Below, piece by piece: positions 22,869 to 32,705 of a DNA stretch of 64,000 nt (position 1 is the stretch's first letter; each line of letters begins with the position of its first letter). A program made the position numbers and the translations under genes. The notes under the pieces are model-generated. The model worked only from the letters and a program-made list of their open reading frames with translations. It ran no database searches and was not told the DNA's origin. Source of the stretch: Craterostigma plantagineum (Eukaryota > Streptophyta > Magnoliopsida > Lamiales > Linderniaceae). Where the stretch lies: assembly GCA_027422505.1 (NCBI GenBank), contig JAPQWV010000005.1, positions 9,987,501-10,051,500 of the forward strand. Direction: 5' to 3'.

Positions 22869-25332
22869 TATTAAATGGTTTGCACAAATATTTCACACAA
22901 GGAGTTTATGATATCTCATCAAATTTAAATTATATAGTATGGTGAAACTCCTTAAGCTTCTATCAAAAATTAAAATTATTCAAATATTTCACATATCACA
23001 ATTATTTCTCGGCGAAACTGCATATCGATCGAAACCCTTTCAAATTGATTTGCCAATTGTACTAAGCAAGTTTCGATCGAAACTGAATTTTAACTTTTAT
23101 TTCATTAGTTTCTCGCCGAAACTGAGCATCGCTCGAAACTTCCTTTGCAACTTTTAAATCGCCCGAACTTAAGAATCGGGGAAATATTTTATTTATTAAA
23201 ATATTTCTTTGCTTTAAGTTTTATTTTTGAGGTTCAAATTCCCAAAACTTCAAATATTGAGGGGAGTAGTTAGTTTCACAAACATTTTTAATGATTCATA
23301 CACCCTTCAATAAGCGAAAATCGCTATTACAACTCAAATACGCAAAACATCTTCAAAATACCAAATCACTCAATGAAAATCACTTGAAATACGTAACAAG
23401 GTCTCAAAAGCCAGTACGGGCTGTTAAAACCCAAAACAGGATCGCCATAAAAACGATGAACAAGCACATAAGAAGTGCAATCTCCAGTACTAGCTTATCA
23501 AGATTGCGATTGAAGCGACGCACTAACTCTTCGTGCTCCCTGTTCTTTTCTTGGTCTCGCTGCTGATTCCAGTTCATCTTTAGGAGCTCGATTAGTTCGA
23601 TTGAATGATTTACGATCTCACCATGTTTCATCAATCGAGTCTATTTATAGGCGTAAATCGACCAACGAAATCATAATAGTCCCGACAAACATGATAAATG
23701 ATATCGACGGATCTTTGACTTGATAGCTCAGCGCCGCGAGTGAAAGCGATGCTTTCGTAGTTGCTTATTGGATTTTGCGTCCCATAAATCGACTTTGAAA
23801 AAAAAAAACTAAGTTGATTTGACATTTAATTTGGGAAAAAATTTGAACTCTGTGTTACCTATTAATTGAAAATCTCGCATATGTCAGTGTTAGGGTGATT
23901 TTACTCAGATTTTCTTTAATTGATTTTTGATCATTCTCAAAATCGCCCGATTTCAACTTAATCTCTCAGCGATTTCAACTACTTCTAAATATCCTCGGCG
24001 ATTCTTCAAATCGCCCGATTCCTCAGTTCGCCCGATTTCTCAATCGATTCAATTCATCTGATCTATCAAAATACTAGAATCGGCCGAATTGTCAAAATCG
24101 CCCGATTCATCAAAACTGACTTTCGCTCGAAACGTGTTTCAATTGAAATTGAAATTTGATTAGATTCTCTTATAATTTTGATCGGCAAAACTGACTTTCG
24201 CCCGAAACACATTACGATTGAAATTGATTTTTAAATCATTTGAAATTTCTCTCGGCGAAACTGACTTTCGCCCGAAACTCAATTCAATCGATCGAAAATC
24301 AAAATTAACTCTTTGAAAATTTTCACGGCGAAACTGAGACTTCGCTTATTTAATTAGAGTTTCGCCCGAAACACTGTTCTTCTTCATCGATTTTCAAATT
24401 CACTCTGAACATCTCTCTTCAATCGCATACGATTTCATCACAGTCTCACTTTGTTTTTCCGTATTTTGCAACTCCAAATCACTTATTGGTAAGGAAAAAC
24501 GCAGCCTTTAACTGATTTTTCTCTCATTCGTGCAGATTACGCAGATTAGGGTTGCGTGAGTTCGAGCGAATCACTGTTAAAACGTGTTTTCATCTCGCTA
24601 GATTCGCTCGACACTAAAACTCTAGTTTCCATTTCACATGACAATCGATCGATTGTTACTGAAAATTTTACTTATTCTATGTTTTCAAATCGACGCTTTC
24701 TAGGGTTTTACTGCTTTCGTTCGAAACCGAGCATTTCAATTTTCAACATACTTTTAATTGTTTTGACTTTATCCTTTCGATCGAAACTGACGACAAAATC
24801 AATTTTAATCGATCGACACTTTCACAGTTTTACTCAATTCCACAGTTTCGATCGAAACTGAAGGCTCAATTGAATCGCAAATCAATTCGCGATTTACACT
24901 GTGCCACATTGGACTTTCGGTCGAAACTGAATTATGTTACCCATTCGCCGAACTTATTTAAATTACATATGACTTTCGATCGAAACTCAATTCATGATTT
25001 AAACTGTCCCACATTGGACTTTCGATCGAAACTGAATTGCATTACTCCTTCGCCGAACATGTTTCAATTAAACATGACTTTCGATCGAAACCACTGATCA
25101 AATTGAATTTATGAATTAAATCGCACGATACACATTAATGCCCGAAACTCAAAATCAATTGAAATTGGCACTTTCGCCGCTAACTTAATCCAATTTCAAT
25201 TGTTGCCGAGTTTTTGCCAAATTTTTCTAAGTCCTAACATGCTTATCAACAAATTGCACAACTTTTTATGCTTTCTAAGTCAAATGATCGATTTCCACTA
25301 ATCCACTGCTTTTATCTTGCAGATCGATCACA
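22869..25332 (+). other. C2 pol to 3'-ORF interval with palindromic word array
   Basis: A 2.5-kb non-coding region on the plus strand. It is rich in TTTCGATCGAAACTGA, TTTCGCCCGAAAC, AATCGCCCGATT and CTCGGCGAAAC words, densest at 22995-23180, 23930-24400 and 24770-25170, with a gap at 23280-23840 where an antisense ORF lies. Its end, TTTTATCTTGCAG at about 25310-25322, looks like a splice acceptor 10 bases before the next ATG. Confidence 0.75.
23404..23631 (-). CDS. C2 antisense small ORF with predicted membrane helix
   Basis: 75 codons on the minus strand from ATG 23631 to the stop at 23404. The N-terminal 48 residues are polar and charged (MNWNQQRDQEKNREHEEL) and could be helical. They are followed by a strongly hydrophobic segment of about 21 residues (LVLEIALLMCLFIVFMAILF) and a short tail, as in a tail-anchored protein. 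A TATAAATAG word lies on the minus strand at about 23641-23650, close upstream of the ATG, perhaps too close for this ATG to be used by that box. Antisense ORFs in the region after pol are known in some large plant LTR elements. No family was recognised, and a chance ORF remains possible. Confidence 0.4.
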   Translation of the reverse strand: MKHGEIVNHSIELIELLKMNWNQQRDQEKNREHEELVRRFNRNLDKLVLEIALLMCLFIVFMAILFWVLTARTGF

Positions 25333-28300
25333 ATGGTGAGACAAATTGACGAGATTTTTGCCTCCAAGGACTGGGCACGGAGGACACCCAATAACCTTCA
25401 ACTTGACTTCGATAATATCTCGTGCCCAGATCCTATCATTATTAAAATCCTCGCAAACCACCCTCTACAAACCGCCCTAAACATCACCGAGGTAGTCCCT
25501 GAAGTGTATGTACAACAATTTTGGTCTACCCTTCAGAAACCAACAAATAACCCCACAATAACCACCCTTTCCGCAATAATCGACAACACAATAGTCGTAT
25601 TTACTCCAACCATTCTCCGTTCCATTCTCAACCTACCACACTCACTCATATATGATTCTCCTCCATCTAATGACGTCCTAATCAGGGATTTCCTTTTTAT
25701 GGGCCACAAACCTAACGCCCAAAATTCCATTCACCTCCCTGACTTCACAGCCAAAGACATCCCTGGACCATGGAGGACCATGTTCCTGATCGTAAACAAA
25801 TGCCTCTCGCCAAAACACTCCGGGTCCGACAAATGCAACCGAAACATTATGCTGATTTTCCACGGGATCGTCTTCAACAAAAATTATGACGTCGCCCAAC
25901 TCATCTGGTCGGATATCCTCGATCAACTTCGAAGGCGAGATCTCGGATCTACGAAGCCAGTGCTCCCTTACTTACGGTGGCTACCTGTCATCGTCCAACA
26001 TTTCGTGGATCTTCATCCCGAAATCGAACGACGACCAAGAGAAGAGGGCTACCAATCTCCGAAGCTCAACAAAATTCAATCATCGAAGAACAAATTCGAT
26101 CAGGAGGCCATGATCATCCCAGATCACTTACTTTGCCGCCTCGATCCAAATGAGCCAGAGCTGCGCAAATATATGCGAGCCAACAACCTTGACGACGTCC
26201 CCGTGGCTCAACACAACCCAGTTGAACCTAACCCAGGGACAAGCCAACCCCCACAGCCAAATGTAAGTCTAGGACACTCCTCATCCCCAAAGCCAAAACA
26301 AAAGCGCAAATCCAAAGGGGATGACCGAGGAGGAAAACAGGAACGGCGTACAAAGCAAAAACACGACCGTACTCCTCAGCCAACTAATCCACTAACAAGC
26401 CGGACCGAACCCATAAGTACAGGGGTTGACTTTGTCTTTCCCCGAGTAGAAGTCGCGACATCGGGTCCAATCGCGCAAACTACCCTCCCCAGCCACTCAA
26501 TCATCTCCCAACAGATGATTGTTTCACATATTCACGAGGTGCCACGTCATTCGTCACCACCTCGCTCGGAGATGGTTGATGTAACAAGCAGTACTCCGCC
26601 TCAGACTGCATCTTCTTCGATCACTACGAGTCTAGTGCCCTCACCATCCATAATTTTTCCACTTTCTAGGACACTACCTTTAGATTCTGCACCTCTAGAT
26701 CTTCGTGATCTAGACCGAACGCTCTACGATGTCTCCATACTAGAGTCTAGTACGGAACAGAGCGGAAGCCCCAACGTAGTCAACATCACTGCAGCTACGA
26801 CCTTGGGCCATCAAACTGAGTCAGTCTCAGCTTTGATGTCAACGATGAGCCTTCGTGGCCTCGGTTCTTCAAGTCCTGTGCAAACGGGCGGCACATCAGT
26901 ACCCTCTACTGATGTTGTGACGACGGAACGTCTTAGTGACTCCGTCCGGTTATTTTCCCCGTTCGTGACGGAGGCCAGGCTGGATGATCGCCTCGCAGAG
27001 TTTGCAGAAGGACTCGAGAACACAATAATGGCCAAAGTCTACAGTACCATTGAGACCTCCACTCGAGACAAAGGCAAAGCCCCCGTCACCGAAGACGCCA
27101 CCACACGAGCCGAACCATCCCCTGCCTCTGAGGAAGGGCCGTGGAACGTACCAATCCCAGAATTGATTGACGTTCTACTGGCCAGACTTCGCAGTGCCCC
27201 AACGCTGACTGCGTACGAAGCGGAGGTCCTCAGACGCTTGGAACTTCCATTCAACCCTCCTAATCCCGACGAGGCCCAGTCATCAAGACATTCACGTGAC
27301 GACCCTGACGGTGGGGGTCGTCCCGAGGGGGAGAAGACACAAGGGACAGGGCCTCCGTCGCATCCACAGCCACAACCTAGAACCACCCGAACACCCACCA
27401 GAACAAAACCACCTACACCCACCCAAACCAGAAAATCTACCCGAACTACTACCAATACAACCCAACCGACCCTCTCATCAACCGTGAGTCCATCACCACC
27501 TAGCCTTACAAACCCAAGAACTTCCCCTGACCCTCCATCCTCACATTTTCTATCTCTCGAAACACTTTACAACCCACACTCAGCGGTAGAGAAGTACATC
27601 TTCAACGACGACTGGTTAACAAAGCCGATGCATCCAGACTTGGCCAAGGGCTTACTGGACAACGCCAGATATTTCTTAATGAAGGCGAATGTTGACTTAG
27701 CACTAATCGACGATAATGAGCTCGAGGAAGGTGAAGACTACGAAGCAGACATTCCAGAACTTCCAGAGCTTCTCAAACACGCTGTCGTTGATAAGGAGTA
27801 TTCCACCTCGAAGTCGAAGAAAGGAAAAGAACAGACGCCGCCGTGGGAAAATGTCAAAGTGATAGCTCCATATCAAGAAGAGATACGGAGAAGAATTTGG
27901 AGGAAGAAGGATAGGATCAAGGACCTAGACGAGCTGAGTCTAAGAGGTCTAACTCATCTCCCGAGACCAACTGCTGTACGATACTTGCTCTCTCTTCGTA
28001 GAGGGCTTGTGTGGAGAGCAAAAGATACAGATGTTAACGTTCTTAGAAGAGAAGAGAAAGAAAAGGCCAGAATCAACAAAATCTTGGGAGTCCGGCGAGG
28101 TCGTGTCGACTACTATGAATACCCTATCTATAAGGTGCAGCGAGAAGATGGAACGGTCGAGGAACTGACCGAAGGCGATCTCTCCTACATCAGAGGTGAA
28201 GATGTTGATCGGATACTCGTAAGCTTCAGATTTCTTGGAACACTCCAAAATCCAGACTTGAAAGTGGGCTACGTTGCTCTAAAGCGATTCATGATGCGCC

Positions 28301-28749
28301 AAATCAAGTTCAACTCGACTCACGATCTTCAAATGGCGGTGGAAGGCAACATGAAAAGGGTGAATCTCACGAAGCCATCCTTCGAAGTCCCCGACTCAAG
28401 TCTCGGAGAAGGCCATATTATCAATGACGACAACGATCCATCTGTTGTCTACATCAATTACAAGGGAGAAAAGAGGCTGATGAAAACATCCGAGATTGCT
28501 AAATTCAGCGATGGGACGCTGCTGATTATTCGAGTGAAACTCGAATGGATTTTGGAGAAGCTAAGGAACGAAGAAGCAGAAGTCCAGGAAAAGTACGAGA
28601 AGCTGATCGACATCATCTCCGATCGATTATCCTTACGAAGAACGATGCGATCATACGAGTTCAGACTTGGACTCAGGAAATCGATTGATGCTGTAGAGAA
28701 ACCCAAGAAGAAAAAGACACAAAGGACGCCAAAGAGAAAAGGATGCTAA
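25333..28749 (+). CDS. C2 post-pol ORF, 1138 aa, unknown function
   Basis: It starts at ATG 25333 and stops with TAA 28747-28749, inside the polypurine tract. Three regions are visible. Residues 1 to about 260 look globular (VPEVYVQQFWSTLQ, FTPTILRSILNLP, WRTMFLIVNKCLSP, YDVAQLIWSDIL). A region at about 270-745 is rich in Pro, Ser and Thr and includes DDPDGGGRPEGEK. The globular C-terminal region at about 750-1138 has EKYIFNDDWL, PPWENVKVIAPYQEEIRRRIW, MMRQIKF.STHDLQMA and KFSDGTLLIIR, ending in a basic tail (KKKKTQRTPKRKGC). No signal peptide, membrane span or known enzyme motif is seen, so it does not look like an envelope. A diverged homologue lies at 61904-64000. From memory, similar ORFs follow pol in copia-like elements of other eudicots such as Asteraceae. 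It could be a structural or nucleic-acid-binding protein, which is inference. Confidence 0.9.
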   Translation: MVRQIDEIFASKDWARRTPNNLQLDFDNISCPDPIIIKILANHPLQTALNITEVVPEVYVQQFWSTLQKPTNNPTITTLSAIIDNTIVVFTPTILRSILNLPHSLIYDSPPSNDVLIRDFLFMGHKPNAQNSIHLPDFTAKDIPGPWRTMFLIVNKCLSPKHSGSDKCNRNIMLIFHGIVFNKNYDVAQLIWSDILDQLRRRDLGSTKPVLPYLRWLPVIVQHFVDLHPEIERRPREEGYQSPKLNKIQSSKNKFDQEAMIIPDHLLCRLDPNEPELRKYMRANNLDDVPVAQHNPVEPNPGTSQPPQPNVSLGHSSSPKPKQKRKSKGDDRGGKQERRTKQKHDRTPQPTNPLTSRTEPISTGVDFVFPRVEVATSGPIAQTTLPSHSIISQQMIVSHIHEVPRHSSPPRSEMVDVTSSTPPQTASSSITTSLVPSPSIIFPLSRTLPLDSAPLDLRDLDRTLYDVSILESSTEQSGSPNVVNITAATTLGHQTESVSALMSTMSLRGLGSSSPVQTGGTSVPSTDVVTTERLSDSVRLFSPFVTEARLDDRLAEFAEGLENTIMAKVYSTIETSTRDKGKAPVTEDATTRAEPSPASEEGPWNVPIPELIDVLLARLRSAPTLTAYEAEVLRRLELPFNPPNPDEAQSSRHSRDDPDGGGRPEGEKTQGTGPPSHPQPQPRTTRTPTRTKPPTPTQTRKSTRTTTNTTQPTLSSTVSPSPPSLTNPRTSPDPPSSHFLSLETLYNPHSAVEKYIFNDDWLTKPMHPDLAKGLLDNARYFLMKANVDLALIDDNELEEGEDYEADIPELPELLKHAVVDKEYSTSKSKKGKEQTPPWENVKVIAPYQEEIRRRIWRKKDRIKDLDELSLRGLTHLPRPTAVRYLLSLRRGLVWRAKDTDVNVLRREEKEKARINKILGVRRGRVDYYEYPIYKVQREDGTVEELTEGDLSYIRGEDVDRILVSFRFLGTLQNPDLKVGYVALKRFMMRQIKFNSTHDLQMAVEGNMKRVNLTKPSFEVPDSSLGEGHIINDDNDPSVVYINYKGEKRLMKTSEIAKFSDGTLLIIRVKLEWILEKLRNEEAEVQEKYEKLIDIISDRLSLRRTMRSYEFRLGLRKSIDAVEKPKKKKTQRTPKRKGC

Positions 28750-28785
28750 GGGGGAGATTGTTAGGAATATTTTGTAGCATCCTTT
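28738..28785 (+). other. C2 polypurine tract inside an 11-bp perfect inverted repeat
   Basis: AAAGGATGCTA (28738-28748) and its exact complement TAGCATCCTTT (28775-28785) flank a 26-base loop. The loop contains the polypurine run AGGGGGAGAT and the first 16 bases of the LTR. The left arm is coding (end of the post-pol ORF), and the right arm is in U3. Confidence 0.85.
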
Positions 28786-29074
28786 GATTTATGTAATCTT
28801 GGGTTAATATGTGTTATTTAGTGGGTTGTTAGTAGTTTGGGGTGACTTATGATATTATGTCATAGTATTGTATTGGGCTTTAATATACCAAACTATTGTG
28901 GTATATAAAGCCCCATTTACCCTAATTAGGGTTTTATCAAAAGTATTGAAAGGTAAGCCACCTTGTACGTTAGATTAAGAAAACACACACTAACACACAT
29001 ACTCAAGGTGTTCTTCACGTTTTATACATTCAAATCAATCTTTTGATCCTTGTTTGGTAATAAAAGGGCCAACA
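28759..29074 (+). repeat. C2 3' LTR
   Basis: 316 bp, apparently identical to 15081-15396, and followed by the AGGTA target duplication at 29075-29079. Confidence 0.96.
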
Positions 29075-29079
29075 AGGTA

Positions 29080-29524
29080 GGAATTACATTTGTGGACTGA
29101 AAAGTATCTCGTGCAAAACACAAGAGGAAGTCCGACCGATGATACTAATACAGAACTACAGCACATCTGGAACAATTGGTTAGAACAGTTAGTTCAAGCT
29201 ATGGTGTAGCTTATTACAGCATGTTCTTGAAGAAAAATCCACCCATTGCTCTTGTTATGGTCTCTTTTGTTAACTAATTGATCCTTAGATGGGACTCGGT
29301 ATATATAGAGGAATTGCGTAATGATTAGAATCTACGAGGTAGTAGTAGTAATTTTTCATTGTTATTGCATCCACCATTTCATTTTCAATGTCATTAGTCA
29401 CAACGGTGAAGAAACCCATTCAAATTTCAAACCAAGGACAAGACCAAAAAAAGCCTATGCAGGGACATTTTTTTTTTATATTTTTTTCCTTCATGAAAAA
29501 TAAAGCATGCATATGCAAGTAACG
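29080..29524. other. Flank between C2 and C3, no gene recognised
   Basis: A continuation of the DNA into which C2 inserted. The first 130 bases are open in one frame (RNYICGLKSISCKTQEEV) that joins the frame before C2. The rest is AT-rich, with a T-run at about 29469-29490, and no family is recognised. Confidence 0.35.
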
Positions 29525-29806
29525 TATGGACTCTAGTCTATCTACCGGAGCAAAAGTTTCATCGAAATTAATACCTTCCTCCTGGGAATAATCTTTTGCA
29601 ACTAACCTCGCCTCGTTTCTGGTGATATTACCGTGTTCATCAAGTTTCTTGCGGAAGACCCATTTTGTTCCTATGATGGATTTTTCATCTAGTCTCTCCA
29701 CGATTGTCCATACATGGCTCTTTTCGAGCGGTGGTAAGTCGTCCTCCATGGCAGAGACCCATGATATATCATCCAGAGCTTCATGGACGGTATTTGGTTC
29801 CATCAT
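29525..29806 (-). pseudogene. pol: C3 RT N-terminal fragment
   Basis: Open minus-strand stretch with the start of copia [57 protein letters not shown] and DETFAPV. It should continue into the RT catalytic region, but after RLESIR the text departs from the family, marking the truncation point. Confidence 0.9.
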
Positions 29807-29989
29807 TGAAAGTAGTACATCGTGAGATTCCTTTGTGTCCTGATTTAGTGCAGTTGCTCGAGTTTTGATTCCAGATTTGATATTCCCTATGACTTGATCT
29901 GTTGGATGACTGGAAGCATGCGTGAATTTTTGGCGTTGTTGCTTATCACCCTCTGGTTCCGGTGTCTCAATGTTTTCGTCTTTTGGAAT

Positions 29990-30900
29990 ATCCTCCTCCT
30001 TTCTTTACTGCCCTGTAATTCTGCACAAGACAAATCTATACCTTCCTCATCAGTAGCATCTGCATTAGATATCTCATCAAAAGAAACATGTATAGATTCC
30101 TGAACAGTCTGCTACCTTTTATTATTTACATGATAGGCCTTAGAATGAAGACTGTAACCAAGGAATATCCCTTCATCTACCTTAGAGTAAAATTTTCCTC
30201 TCTTATCTCTATCGTTCAAAATAAAACATTTACATCCAAACACATGAAAGTATCCTATATTTGGAGTTCTACCATGCCAGATTCATAAGAGGTTTTCTTT
30301 AATATCGGCCTAAGGAAAACGCAATTAGACACATAACAAGCTGTACTAACAGCTTCCGCCCAGAATTGTTTAGGTATATCATACTCATGTAACATCGATC
30401 TAGCCATTTCCTGCACTCTGTTTTTTCGTTCAACTACACCGTTCTGTTGGGGTGTTATGGGAGAAGAAACTTTATGGCTATATCCACATTAATTACAGAA
30501 TGATGCAAATGACCTACTATCAAATTCTAATCCTTTATCACTACGTATCCTGCATAGATTCATTTCATTTTCGTTTTCAAGTCTCTTTACTAGAGATGCA
30601 AAGTTATCTAATGCCTCATTCTTATGTGCAAGGAATATCACCCATGTGTATCTAGAATAATCTTCAACAATGACAAAGGCATACTTTTTACCTCGCAGAG
30701 ACATCGTTTGAACATGACCAAAAAGGTCGAGATGAAGTAGTTCCACTGGTCTGGATGTGGATATCACATTCTTTACCTTGAACGATGTCTTGGTATGTTA
30801 ACCCACTTGGCATGCCTTTGCACGTTTTGTCCTTGACGAACTTTATGTCAGGAACACCTCGTACCAGTGCGTGGCTTATAATGTGAGACAGTAGTTCCAT
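29990..30900 (-). pseudogene. pol: C3 integrase, broken
   Basis: The minus strand carries the integrase core in pieces: LLHLDLFGHVQTMSLRGKKY and VEDYSRYTWVIFLAHK (30767-30489), RSDKGLEFDS as the second catalytic aspartate, and the E-containing region near 30430. The C-terminal FHVFGCKCFILNDRDKRGKF and the Y-KAYHVNNK segment lie around 30120-30290. Multiple stops separate them. Confidence 0.85.
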
Positions 30901-31076
30901 GTTAGCATGTCCTAAGCGTCTGTGCCATAACCATGTGTTATCCTGTGTAACTGCTAAACACTTGACATTCTGGCCAGCTATATCATCAAGAGTAATACAT
31001 TAGATATTTCTATCCCTAGATGCACTAAATATAATCTTATTGTCATTTCTAATAACACACATATCATTTTCAAAGG

Positions 31077-31346
31077 TTACCGTATGACCTTTTCACATAA
31101 TTGACTAATGCTAATGAGGTTATGTTCTAGATCCTTAACCAACCATATGTCATCTATAGTAGTATGTTTACCGACAGTTACAACTCCAATAATCTTAGCT
31201 TTTGCGTTGTCGGTGTATGAGACAAATCCTCTGTCATACGCTCTCACCGACACAAACTTACTGATATCACCTGTCATATGGTTGAAGCACCCACTGTCGA
31301 GATACCACTTGTTTTTCTTGCTCGATTTTCTTCTTTGTACCTTCAT
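31077..31346 (-). pseudogene. pol: C3 protease region
   Basis: KNKWYLDSGCFNHMTGD holds the DSG active site of copia proteases, followed by VRAYDRGFVSYTDNAKAKI and the conserved VKDLEHNLISISQLCEK. It is open for 90 codons, then broken before the integrase zinc region, which shows WLWHRRLGH-like text near 30920. Confidence 0.88.
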
Positions 31347-32705
31347 AAATCAGTTCTTTTCTGAGGTGCCCAACTTTGATTGGGTCCTAAAAGGTTTGTA
31401 GCAAAGTAACTCATGTTAACACGTGATATATCATGTGTCATACACTGTGATCTCTTAAACACAGGTTGGCCAGTGTTAGAGACATGATTATCAGTGAACG
31501 TCTTTGGCCTCAAGACATATCTAGATTTATCAGCTCTCTTCAAAAAATAGTTGTTAGAGTAATGACCGTGTCGGCCGCATGAAAAACACTTAGGCTTTTT
31601 AACATTTGGTGGTGCAGCATGTTCATGTATTATGGAATATCCTATCCCGATTTCCCAATATTTCTACGAATACTAAGTAACATATCAAGATTTTGTTTTC
31701 CTTCAAGAAGTCTATCAACAACACGTGTTTATTCTTCTAAGGAATTCTTAAGAACATATATGTCTGTAGATATATCACTATTTTGCTTTCTACTAGCATA
31801 TAATTCATTTAGAATAAGTATTTCTTAATAGTTAACGAAGAAGATACCTGATCATCATCATCGGCCATGTAGGTGAGATTTTCCTCTTCTTCACTTCCGG
31901 CCTCTTCCCAGTTTGTGACCATGGCCTTCTGTTTCTTTATCTTTTTGTCACCATTCTCCAAAGGGCATTTTGAGGCGCAGTGGCCTGGCTTGTTACACTT
32001 GAATCATTTCTGAACATTGTTCTCGGATGAGGATATTCCCTTGTTTCTCGGTTGGAACTTGGAGTTTCCTTTGAATTTTCTTCTCAGCCGAGATTTTTCG
32101 AATCTTCTCGTCAGCATGGCGATCTACTCTAGTATGTCTTTCTCATTTTCTCTTTCGCCATCAGAGCCATTTTCTTGTTCAGTGTTGAAGGTAATATTAG
32201 GTTGATTTCTTACTTGTGGTTTCTCCTTTATGGAGATCAGAGTCATCTAGTATGTGGTTAGAGATCCGATCAGTTCCGAGACAAGATAGCTCGTTCCAGT
32301 CCTTTACTTCGTAGATGGCAGTTACTTTGGGATTCTATTCTCTTGGAAGAGATCTCAGGGTTGTTCGCACCTTCTCACCATCAGGTATTTTCTTGCCAAG
32401 AGAGAACATTTGATTGATGATGTTTATGAACCTTGCATACATGTGACTTATAGTCTCGTTGTCCTCCATCTTGAACAGCTCGTATTGGTGAGTTAGGAGT
32501 GCTACTTTCTTGTATAACTCGAGTGGTTTCTCATGTGTGGCTTGAAGCATGTCCCACATATCTTTGGCGAATTTGCATGAGCGCACATGATTGTATTCTT
32601 CTCTTATAAGCGCACAGGCAATCATGTTATTTTCTTTGGCATTTAGTGAGATTTCTCGCTTGTCTGTTGCATCATAGTCAGAATTTTTCTTTGGAGGTCC
32701 ATCTG

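Larger units (their letters stand above)
15081..29074 (+). mobile_element. C2: 13,994-bp apparently intact copia element with post-pol ORF (Sirevirus-like)
   Basis: Two 316-bp LTRs that I find identical by eye, a perfect target duplication AGGTA (15076-15080 and 29075-29079), a tRNA-Met PBS, gag, linker frame, full pol, several polypurine tracts and a 1138-codon ORF before the 3' LTR. The order protease-integrase-RT-RNase H defines Ty1/copia. An extra ORF after pol, a coiled-coil gag extension and repeated polypurine tracts are features known from the Sirevirus lineage, though Sirevirus LTRs are usually longer. At 14 kb it is large for copia. No decay is visible except two in-frame stop codons between gag and pol. 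This is the youngest element in the window. Confidence 0.96.

Noticed and set aside
25533..28706. Many 60-140-codon ORFs on the minus strand
   Set aside because: They are shadows of the 1138-codon plus-strand ORF and follow its codon periodicity.
25333..28749. Calling the post-pol ORF an envelope gene
   Set aside because: It has no signal peptide, no membrane span and no coiled-coil fusion region. Position alone is not enough.
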